Position numbers and translations under genes: made by a program. DNA of 64,000 bases from Aurelia coerulea (lineage: Eukaryota > Cnidaria > Scyphozoa > Semaeostomeae > Ulmaridae), in the NCBI GenBank assembly GCA_039566865.1, contig CM076954.1, forward strand, positions 17,012,001 through 17,076,000, written 5' to 3'. Positions 58,901-64,000 of the stretch are shown piece after piece (the first letter of the stretch is position 1; the number at the start of each line of letters is the position of its first letter). The notes under the pieces were generated by a model that had not been told where the DNA came from, searched no databases, and saw only the letters and a list, made by a program, of their open reading frames with translations.

Positions 58901-59552
58901 TCAGTCGAAAGTTTTCAGAACAAGTTTATAGTCTCTAGGTAGCTAAAAATATTCCCAGGCTGAAATGGAGCACCTGTTTTGACGACTTTTTCAGGATTTC
59001 AAGCTGGTCCCTTTCCTTGAAATCCTCAAATCGGAAAAGTTACCATGCCGAATGAAATTGTGAAAAATACTCATAACGTAGGCTAGTCTCTTAGCGACAG
59101 AACAACGTTTGAAGCATTTCAATCGGCCTCTTACTTTTTTCAGTAATTCATTTTGAGTGGGCAGGAAGTATTTCTAGTTAAAGTTAATGTAATCCCACTG
59201 TGGATGCCGCATCCAGGCATGGGACCGCCTGTTGAACGTCCCTTCAGAAGGACGGCGAAGTGAGCTGCGAGGTCAAGCCTCCGAGGTCATCCATCCGGAC
59301 TTTGACCACACTCGACCGAGCTTAATCACCTGACGGAAACTGTATAAGCCAGGGTCACTTTTCTCTGGGTCATCCGGTATAACCATTGTTTATTGGTCAA
59401 GTAAATTCCTTACCAAATACTTAGGCATTAATTGATATTTGGTAGGAAATTTATCGTGTTCTGATCGTGCTATGATTGTCTTTATTTTTAGATCAGAAGA
59501 ATACTTACCAACTTATATTCGAGAGAAAGAAAACATGGGACTAGATTTCACT
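43580..59552 (+). CDS. PI4KB: PI4KB, phosphatidylinositol 4-kinase beta, 5' half of the gene
   Basis: Nine exons give the N-terminal half of the kinase that makes PI4P on Golgi membranes. Recognised exons: 43,580-43,982; 45,759-45,802; 48,346-48,436; 48,861-48,970; 49,871-49,994; 50,816-50,974; 51,517-51,607; 52,862-53,001; 59,492-59,552. The first eight join in frame (385 codons). Conserved parts are [20 protein letters not shown] (start of the helical/LKU domain), [17 protein letters not shown], the PKD/14-3-3 motif [11 protein letters not shown] and [13 protein letters not shown]...[11 protein letters not shown]. One conserved exon (human APYLIYVEV region) should lie between 53,001 and 59,492 but was not found. 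The catalytic domain is absent from the window and presumably follows. Introns hold LINE remnants, foldbacks and a near-complete LINE. Assignment is from remembered similarity to vertebrate PI4KB and is strong across several exons. Confidence 0.92.
44340..45700 (+). mobile_element. Rearranged LINE remnant in the first PI4KB intron
   Basis: Plus-strand pieces read [53 protein letters not shown] and [16 protein letters not shown] followed by [14 protein letters not shown], the order of RT thumb to C-terminal CxxC tail in LINEs. Frameshifts separate them. A 66-bp direct repeat beginning CCCCTGTTGTATTATGTCCA occurs at 44,343 and 44,549, and AAGAATTCTTTGGCAGGAAA occurs at 44,525 and 45,622, so the copy has been internally rearranged. 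Confidence 0.7.
45759..45802 (+). CDS. PI4KB: PI4KB exon b
   Basis: The acceptor TTTTTTGTTTCAG and donor AT|gtgagt bound 44 nt encoding [14 protein letters not shown] plus two bases. It matches the segment that follows GNRLF in vertebrate PI4KB. Confidence 0.9.
45860..46362 (+). mobile_element. LINE remnant, RT thumb (left part of a split copy)
   Basis: Readable frames include [39 protein letters not shown] and [20 protein letters not shown], typical of the region after the RT palm. The sequence breaks off at about 46,362 in the middle of the conserved tail. The missing continuation ([20 protein letters not shown]) is found at 48,016. Confidence 0.65.
46878..47820 (-). mobile_element. 5'-truncated CR1/L2-like LINE, RT palm to C-terminal tail
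   Basis: The minus-strand frame is open from about 47,815 to 46,878. It starts with [20 protein letters not shown] (RT motif with PQG), reaches [20 protein letters not shown] (YADD catalytic box), then [20 protein letters not shown] and [20 protein letters not shown], and ends with [12 protein letters not shown]. The 5' part is missing. It interrupts the plus-strand LINE remnant on either side, so it inserted later. Confidence 0.85.
48016..48235 (+). mobile_element. LINE remnant, RT C-terminal tail (right part of the split copy)
   Basis: The plus-strand frame reads [32 protein letters not shown] and [18 protein letters not shown], the tail expected after the piece ending at 46,362. The 1.65 kb between them contains the minus-strand LINE. 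Confidence 0.65.
48346..48436 (+). CDS. PI4KB: PI4KB exon c
   Basis: The acceptor CTCTTTCAG and donor CTTCAG|gtaatt bound 91 nt, which encode [20 protein letters not shown] and [11 protein letters not shown], matching vertebrate NMYIHM...AIKPYIVHRCR...FSLQ in the helical domain. Confidence 0.92.
48861..48970 (+). CDS. PI4KB: PI4KB exon d
   Basis: 110 nt between CACATTATAG and AG|gtaatg encode [20 protein letters not shown] and [16 protein letters not shown], corresponding to the vertebrate segment CALLLGAY...RGTKLRKLILSDELK. Phase 2 passes to the next exon. Confidence 0.88.
48975..49860. other. PI4KB intron d-e, nothing recognised
   Basis: About 900 bases of AT-rich intron without a recognisable element. 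Confidence 0.5.
49871..49994 (+). CDS. PI4KB: PI4KB exon e, PKD/14-3-3 motif
   Basis: 124 nt between TTTATCGTAG and GAG|gtattt. It encodes [18 protein letters not shown], aligning with SPSKRTHQRSKSD of vertebrates. The second serine of RSRS, about residue 241 counted from 43,587, corresponds to human Ser294, which protein kinase D phosphorylates to activate the kinase and recruit 14-3-3. Confidence 0.93.
50816..50974 (+). CDS. PI4KB: PI4KB exon f, variable linker
   Basis: 159 nt (53 codons, phase 0 at both ends) between TTTTTATTACAG and TGTCAG|gtaaag. It encodes [20 protein letters not shown] and a Ser/Cys-rich tail. This is the poorly conserved linker of the family. Its assignment rests on phase, splice sites and position between two conserved exons. 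Confidence 0.75.
51517..51607 (+). CDS. PI4KB: PI4KB exon g
   Basis: 91 nt between TTTTTTGTTGCAG and AAAA|gtaagt encode [20 protein letters not shown] and TLQTKELK, matching [24 protein letters not shown] of the vertebrate protein. Phase 1 passes to exon h. Confidence 0.93.
52297..52812. mobile_element. Foldback element in PI4KB intron g-h (family of 42,418)
   Basis: The outer words CATAGGGCTCATATCTTT and AAAAAGGTTGGTGTAAAG are mirrored by CGCCTTTTTAAAGATTTG and GATCCCTATG. Interior AAATTTCTAAACCCTAAACC, CATATTGTAGACC and TTCATAAACTATG parallel the 42.4-kb copy. It ends about 50 bases before exon h. Confidence 0.6.
52862..53001 (+). CDS. PI4KB: PI4KB exon h
   Basis: 140 nt between GATCTTTTGCAG and ACAGG|gtgagt encode [20 protein letters not shown] and [19 protein letters not shown]. 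Vertebrates have [20 protein letters not shown]...[15 protein letters not shown] here, immediately before the N-lobe of the kinase domain. Confidence 0.95.
53209..53835. mobile_element. Foldback element, TA-flanked, ends CCGGGTGA, in PI4KB intron
   Basis: The left end CCGGGTGAATCATTAAAAAG leads into GCTCGGCGTTCGAAA and is mirrored by TTTCAAACGCAGGGCC and TTTTTGGCTCACCCGG. TA borders both sides. It is the fourth copy of this family in the window, 627 bp long. Confidence 0.75.
54155..57940 (-). mobile_element. Near-complete CR1/Jockey-like LINE with long open frame
   Basis: The minus-strand frame is open from 57,936 to 54,553 (about 1,125 codons), followed by a 370-base 3' tail and a 24-base poly(A) (T-run at 54,155-54,178 on plus). 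Counting from the codon at 57,927: a 2A-like motif (25-34), an AP-endonuclease domain about 36-270 ([28 protein letters not shown]), reverse transcriptase about 535-760 ([44 protein letters not shown] at 714-717), RT thumb and a C-terminal CxxxxxxxxxHxxxxxC-type knuckle. No in-frame ATG precedes the 2A motif: a stop codon lies at 57,937-57,939, and the nearest ATG (57,940) is out of frame. Either initiation is non-AUG, the start was lost, or the 5' end is truncated. The insertion is antisense inside a PI4KB intron. Confidence 0.92.
57826..57855 (-). other. 2A-like ribosome-skipping motif in the LINE N-terminus
   Basis: The translated sequence [10 protein letters not shown] fits the 2A consensus D(V/I)ExNPGP, with skipping expected between the last G and P. 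It lies about 33 codons into the frame and just before the endonuclease domain, the position in which 2A-like sequences have been reported in CR1-type LINEs of sea urchin and other marine invertebrates. Upstream is a moderately hydrophobic stretch ([15 protein letters not shown]), as expected for 2A peptides. Confidence 0.85.
57945..58660. other. PI4KB intron sequence, nothing recognised
   Basis: AT-rich text without exon or element. The missing PI4KB exon was looked for here and not found. Confidence 0.45.
58671..59132. mobile_element. Foldback element, arms GACTAGCCTACGTTATGAGT
   Basis: The left arm GACTAGCCTACGTTATGAGT followed by ATTT is mirrored by AAATACTCATAACGTAGGCT followed by AGTC. 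The mirror extends outward through TTCTGTCG and CAATGCTTC to about 58,671 and 59,132, and inward through GGCACGGTAA, AAATCCTCAA and CATTTCAGCCTGGGAATA. The arms are about 200 bp each, so nearly all of it is palindromic. Confidence 0.75.
59190..59390. other. GC-rich island in a PI4KB intron
   Basis: About 200 bases of GC content clearly above the surroundings, with GAACGTCCCTTCAGAAGGAC, CCTCCGAGGTCATCCATCC and a closing TCATCCGGTATA that resembles a degraded CCGG(TA) foldback end. It may be a SINE body. No A or B box was found. Confidence 0.35.
59492..59552 (+). CDS. PI4KB: PI4KB exon i, linker in the kinase N-lobe region
   Basis: 61 nt between TCTTTATTTTTAG and ACT|gtaagt. One leading base completes a codon, then [20 protein letters not shown]. 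It aligns with R-SVENLPECGITHEQRAG of vertebrate PI4KB, the variable insert after IPENRIRSTR. The phase requires a preceding exon ending two bases into a codon, which exon h does not supply. Confidence 0.65.
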
Positions 59553-59555
59553 GTA

Positions 59556-60905
59556 AGTAGTTGCCATTTGGCACACCTTTTAAATGTTATTTAATCTCGT
59601 TTCCTATGGCTTGCTAAACAAGAACTCTGCCAACCAAATCTTGGTGTTGAACATTTATACCCCTGTGTCAAAAATGCGTCCAGTGTTCGAACGGTATGAA
59701 GCTTGTAACCAATTTGAAAATTTTCAGTTCCTGTGTACCTCTGAAGCTGTAATTTGATTATTCGTTCCTTTCATTTACAAATGCTACAATATTTCGGTCT
59801 TTATTGTAGAATATATTTTCCTGGTGAACTTGTCTTTATTAATAAAAGTGAACAGCTCGCACCAAAAGCAACACCAATAGGGAGGGAGGAAGGGAAGGGA
59901 GGGAGGGGATGGTTTGACTTCAGTAAATCTACGCTATTTCGCATTATGCTGTTTATTTGTAAAAGATAGTTTTGAAGACGTAATTAAAAAGTATAAAAGT
60001 CACATTTTTGACAAAAAATATATTAGTTTATGCAACTTTACTTCTTAAAAGCTAATCCAGCACATGGTACATGCATTGCTGATTTCAACAAAATATGCAT
60101 CCTTCTGAAATGGGCCGTAAGCAATCTCGGACGCATGGCCTTGGGTGGTTTAATTTATTCTCGAAAATAGCTACCAGAACAGGATCAGGCAATACAAGCA
60201 TGTGTGACTTTTCACAATTTTATTCACAAATTGCAGTTATTCTGAGAAAATAGTTAGAAATTGTATCTTTCGAGCCAACAGTAGATGTGTTTTTTACTCA
60301 CCCTTTTTTATCACAACATGAAATTCTTCATGTGCCAAAAAGAGCTTACTATTCAAAATTTATTTTGAACTTCAAATTTAATTGAAATTGTACTGCTTTT
60401 TTCGGAAGAGAAAAAAGTATTTATCAGAGGGGCAGGGGGATTTGTTGGCCCTGGATACCAATTTTGGGAAAATGTTCACACTTCATCTTATTCTGGGATA
60501 ATATTCGTTGAAAGAGAATACTTCTAGTCCATTCCAATGGCTTTTTTCCATTGATGATAGATGAGACCAGTTTCTGTTTCGACTTCTTGTGTCACTCACG
60601 AATTCGTAAGGGACCATCTTTTACCTTGATCATGAACTCCACAAAATGATGTCATCAAGGCCGAAAAAATTCTAGAAAGTAAAAGCTTTCTTGTATCAGT
60701 GTCTATGTTCCTTGGTAGTAATTTATACATTTTAGAGAAAAGTCAATAAGTACCTCATATTTCCTGATACAGACTAGTTTCGCCTAATTTCAGGGCTCAT
60801 CATGTGACTTATGAGGTGCTTGTTGATTTCTCCTTACAATGCTTAACTTTGCTCACTGTGGGAGGACACAGTGCCCGTATAGCGATGCTTTTTGGTATGG
60901 TTTAA
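59556..60905. other. Intron sequence after PI4KB exon i
   Basis: No further PI4KB exon is recognised up to the end of the window. The only distinct feature is the G-rich tract at 59,880-59,909. Confidence 0.45.
59880..59909 (+). repeat. G-rich tract with quadruplex potential
   Basis: Five GGG runs and one GGGG run are spaced by one to four A/G bases on the plus (PI4KB sense) strand, satisfying the usual G-quadruplex pattern. Confidence 0.6.
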
Positions 60906-60911
60906 AGCAAG

Positions 60912-61088
60912 TGTGCAATGGTAAATAGGCTCCTCTATAAATAGAACAAAGGAATAACTCAGACACAGCATTGTTTCTTAGCAAGATAAAAATCTCATTC
61001 TTAGATTATCCTTTGCTGACATTGTGTGCAACTTCGATTTGAATGGGATATTTGTAGATTTTCTGCTCTCTGCAGATGCAAGCTTTTA
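60912..61088 (+). repeat. Dispersed repeat, copy 2 (first at 22,365-22,530)
   Basis: It shares TGCAATGGTAAATAGGCTCC, TATAAATAGAA, ATTGTGTGCAACTTCGATTT and TGCTCTCTGCAGATGCAAGC with the 22.4-kb copy, with a 10-20 base insertion around 60,975. Confidence 0.6.
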
Positions 61089-61253
61089 ACCTTGCACAAA
61101 CCCTTTAATACAGGTTAAAAAGAACAGTCGCTTGACTTTCAAATACACATGCATTGATATACCTACGATTAGAAGAACAACATTTTCAATGTTCAATTTT
61201 TGAGACCTAATTTGCATTTGCTTTCAAGGTCAGTCCTGCACTCAAATCCCTCA

Positions 61254-63707
61254 TTAGAGAGTTTGGGAAGTCATATTGCTTTTGCTTCCACGTTTCAAAA
61301 TCTGAATTTGCTCTATGGTTTTGTGATCATTGATAAATCGATCATTGTCCTGTTTTTCGTTGTCCTTTTGTTTTTCTTCATCTTTATTGGCTAACTTTGT
61401 CTCTTTATCTTCTTTCTTCGCTTCATCATTGCTACCCTTCTTTTTATCCTCAACCTTGGTTTCCTCAGCGTTGCTTTTTCCATCCGCCTTTTCTTCTTTC
61501 TCTGATTTTGCCTCCTTGTTAAGCTTCTTAGCATCGTTCTCGACTTTCTGTTCCTTTTCTGAATCAGCTTTCGTGGTAAATTTTGCCGTATCGGTTTTAA
61601 CATCCGAGCTCCCCTTGCTGTTCACTTCTGCTTGCTTTGAAGCTTCCTTCGAGTGGGATTTCTCAGCTGATTCTCTCGAAGCATTTTGCTCGCTCTCAGC
61701 TTTATTAGCGGTACCAGTGTATGCCGACTTGGAGTCGTCTTTCTTTACCTCACTTTGAACTTGCTTGTGAGATTCACTCTCTTTAGCCGTTTTATCTGCT
61801 GCTTTGACATTTTCTGCTTTTTTTTCTTGAGAATCTGTTTTGCTCTGTGAATTTGATTTGTCTTGTGAACTATCTTTCTCTTTTGATACAGTCTTCGCTT
61901 CTTTAGCTTCTGTAGTTTGACTTGATTCTTCTTTCGACGCTGTCTTCTCTGAGCTTGCATGGCTTGAGTCACTCTCTCGTTGTTGTGCCTCAGTATTCTT
62001 GTCCTGACTCTGTTTAGAATCTTTTGCAGAATTTTCAGATGCCTTTGCTTCTGTTTTTTCAGCTTCTTTCTCTTTTCTGTTGTTGTCCTGTGGCTTCTCT
62101 TTTGAATCACTTTTCTCAGATTCGCTTTTCTCTGCATTTATCTTTGCACTTTTTTCTTGATCTGCTTCCTTTGGCTTGCTTTTTTCTACTTTCTCGTTGC
62201 TTGCTTTGTTGCTGCTTGCTTCAACCTTCTTTCCCTTTGCCCCTTCTTTGGCTGCTTTCTCTTTATCACATTGTTTCTCTATCTTTGCTTCCTTCTCAGC
62301 CTCATCACTCACACGTTCCCGTTGCTCACTTTGATCCACATCATAAACATAAGCATTGCCTGTCTCTTGATTCTGATATTCTTTACCGGTCTTTGCGATC
62401 TTCCCATTACTTGCGAAGCTTTTTGATTCGGTTTCTTGTGTCTTCGTGACATCCTTTGCATCATTCCCTGCCTCTTTGCTGCCACTTTTCTCCACTTTTG
62501 CCTCGCTTTGCGTTTTAGCAGACTGCTCCTTTTCATCAGCCTTTTCTGTCTTAAAATTTGACTTGTTATCCTTCGCAGTTTCATCTCTATCAATATTGAC
62601 CTGATTATCATTTTTTGCAAATTTCTCAGTTTCTTTTTCATTATCTTTAGTCTCCTTACTTTTCACTTTCTCGCTTTCTTGTGCTTTCTCCGTTTTTGAT
62701 TCGCTTTCCTTTGTTTCTTTCTGCTTTGATTCTTTCTCCTCTACGCTGCTCTTTTCTTCACTCTTGCTCTTTTCCTTTTTGCTCTCCTTGCTTTCTTTTT
62801 CCTTGTCAGCTTTCGAATGTTTCTCCTCGACGTCTTTCTCATCTTTGCTCTTTTCCTTCCCAGCTTTCCCTCCATCAAATTTCTTCTCATCAACTTTTTC
62901 AGCTTCATTTGTTTTCTCCTTCAATTTCGTTTCTCCTGCCTTTTTGTTTTCACTCTTCCCTTCCTTTTGCTTCTCTTTTCCCTCCACCTTGTTCTCTTTC
63001 CCTTTTTCGACTTCCTTGGCTTTCTCCTTCATTTTCGTTTCTCCTGCCTTTTTGTTTTCATTCTTTCCCTCCTTTTGCTTCTCTTTCCCCTCCACCTTGT
63101 TCTCTTTCTCTTTTCCATCTACCTTCCCTTTCCCCGCTTCCTCTTTTCTCGATTCCTTCTCCTTTAATTTATTCTTCTCCATATTATTCTTCGATTGCTG
63201 TGAAATCAGTACCTCATAATCAGACAGATATTCTTTCGAAACTTTTTCTCCCACTTCATCCGCAGTTTGTTCTGCATTTTTCTCTTTTTCAGTTGACTCT
63301 TTTGCCTTATTTTTTCCCTCTGCTTCATTTTCCTTCCCCTTTTCAGCTGTTTTATCTCCTTTCCCCTCCTCAGCTTTCTCTTCTGTTTTGGCAGCCTCCT
63401 TTTCACTGCTATCCTTCTCTTTATTATCACTCGAAACATCTGCATGTTTTTCCAGCTTGTTTGCATTCTCTTCGATTTCAGTATCAGAAATTAGATCTCC
63501 TACATTGTTTATCTTGAAAGTGTATTTCGTTCTTTTTGACCCGCGCAATATTCTTGACCTTGTCGTTGCGTCGTGCAGGTCGCTCGGTGCTACTGCATTA
63601 GGCCCAAATTTTTCATCCGTTTCGCGCCTTTTCCTTGCTGGAAAACCATCTGCATACTTGCAGTAAATCCCAATGATAACTGCAATAAATAACAGTTTGA
63701 ACATCAT
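61254..63707 (-). CDS. Secreted Lys/Glu/Ser-rich disordered protein, 817 residues
   Basis: A single open frame with two adjacent ATGs (63,707 and 63,704). Residues 1-21 are a clear signal peptide (MMFKLLFIAVIIGIYCKYADG), probably cut before FPARKRRE. KRR at 26-28 is a dibasic/furin-type site, so a short propeptide may be removed. The rest is almost entirely K, E, S, A, D, N, T and Q, with no hydrophobic segment, no recognisable domain and one cysteine (about residue 480). It should be intrinsically disordered. A 36-residue unit containing KVEGKEKQKEGK and ENKKAGETK is tandemly duplicated (DNA about 62,921-63,136, 108-bp period). The C-terminus turns less charged (IEQIQILKRGSK, TSQTL). The coding strand is purine-rich, the cause of long open frames opposite it. 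It lies antisense, downstream of PI4KB exon i. Candidate roles, such as an extracellular matrix or mineral-associated protein or a secretory granule component, are guesses. No family was recognised. Confidence 0.8.
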   Translation of the reverse strand: MMFKLLFIAVIIGIYCKYADGFPARKRRETDEKFGPNAVAPSDLHDATTRSRILRGSKRTKYTFKINNVGDLISDTEIEENANKLEKHADVSSDNKEKDSSEKEAAKTEEKAEEGKGDKTAEKGKENEAEGKNKAKESTEKEKNAEQTADEVGEKVSKEYLSDYEVLISQQSKNNMEKNKLKEKESRKEEAGKGKVDGKEKENKVEGKEKQKEGKNENKKAGETKMKEKAKEVEKGKENKVEGKEKQKEGKSENKKAGETKLKEKTNEAEKVDEKKFDGGKAGKEKSKDEKDVEEKHSKADKEKESKESKKEKSKSEEKSSVEEKESKQKETKESESKTEKAQESEKVKSKETKDNEKETEKFAKNDNQVNIDRDETAKDNKSNFKTEKADEKEQSAKTQSEAKVEKSGSKEAGNDAKDVTKTQETESKSFASNGKIAKTGKEYQNQETGNAYVYDVDQSEQRERVSDEAEKEAKIEKQCDKEKAAKEGAKGKKVEASSNKASNEKVEKSKPKEADQEKSAKINAEKSESEKSDSKEKPQDNNRKEKEAEKTEAKASENSAKDSKQSQDKNTEAQQRESDSSHASSEKTASKEESSQTTEAKEAKTVSKEKDSSQDKSNSQSKTDSQEKKAENVKAADKTAKESESHKQVQSEVKKDDSKSAYTGTANKAESEQNASRESAEKSHSKEASKQAEVNSKGSSDVKTDTAKFTTKADSEKEQKVENDAKKLNKEAKSEKEEKADGKSNAEETKVEDKKKGSNDEAKKEDKETKLANKDEEKQKDNEKQDNDRFINDHKTIEQIQILKRGSKSNMTSQTL

Positions 63708-64000
63708 GATTGCGGAACGCTTTATTTCTGTTGATCTTACACAACTACTATGAATTCCTGTACAATTCCAACCAAAACTGCACTGCTAAAATTGTGCCAA
63801 ACAATAACTTTCTTTTGCTGACAACAAATTTCTTGGTGAGGTTGCCGTTGTTAACCTTTATTCATTCTGACTAGCCTATTTCTTCAAGGTTTAGATTCTC
63901 TTGTACAATGTTTCCAGTCCACTTCAACAACAAAACAAAAAGATCAATTCGGTCTCTTACGTTAGTCGCAATGTCCTTAAGACCAGCTTTTCCCTTAAAT
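63708..64000. other. Upstream flank of the K/E-rich gene
   Basis: On the minus strand the 25 bases before the ATG read AACAGAAATAAAGCG and end in GCAATC. AACAG could be a 3' splice site or AAATAAAG a weak TATA-like element; neither is decisive. No other feature is seen to the window end. Confidence 0.35.

Noticed and set aside
62681..63517. 278-codon plus-strand frame rich in Ser, Leu, Phe and Pro
   Set aside because: It is the antisense shadow of the purine-rich K/E coding sequence: the pyrimidine-rich complement lacks stop codons.

Overview
The window is animal nuclear DNA. It is AT-rich, its introns follow the GT-AG rule, and it carries two conserved metazoan genes (DDX56 and PI4KB), CR1/Jockey-type LINE retrotransposons and many short foldback (MITE-like) elements. 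One LINE has a 2A-like N-terminus, a combination known from marine invertebrate genomes. The over-represented hexamer AGGCCT and the G-run elements also suit a marine invertebrate such as a cnidarian, echinoderm or hemichordate. The sequence alone does not settle the phylum. No bacterial gene, operon or CRISPR array was seen.

Layout. 1-13.9 kb is repeat-rich and gene-poor, with G-run MITEs, a LINE tail, a tRNA-like SINE and two isolated exon candidates (7,503-7,667 on plus, 11,139-11,452 on minus). 13,998-15,707 is a single-exon gene (plus) for a 569-residue protein whose C-terminal half is a truncated Crypton/tyrosine-recombinase-like (DUF3504) domain. 17.6-18.9 kb is a large palindrome with two other elements inside it. 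21.5-33.4 kb holds a cysteine-rich terminal exon candidate and the last two phase-compatible exons of an unrecognised coiled-coil protein (29,405-29,474 and 33,053-33,366), among many foldback elements. 37,592-39,229 encodes a complete, intronless DDX56 helicase.

From 43.58 kb to at least 59.55 kb runs the first half of PI4KB (phosphatidylinositol 4-kinase beta). Nine exons were recognised from their match to the vertebrate protein. The conserved helical region and the PKD/14-3-3 phosphorylation motif are present. The catalytic kinase exons are not in the window and should lie beyond 64 kb. PI4KB introns contain LINE remnants, three foldback elements and one LINE with a long open frame (54.15-57.94 kb, minus). 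61,254-63,707 (minus) encodes an 817-residue secreted Lys/Glu/Ser-rich disordered protein, which would sit antisense inside a PI4KB intron if the kinase exons follow.

The genes do not form a pathway: DDX56 acts in the nucleolus on ribosome assembly, PI4KB at the Golgi, and the K/E-rich protein is secreted. What links the region is heavy transposon traffic in introns and intergenic DNA.
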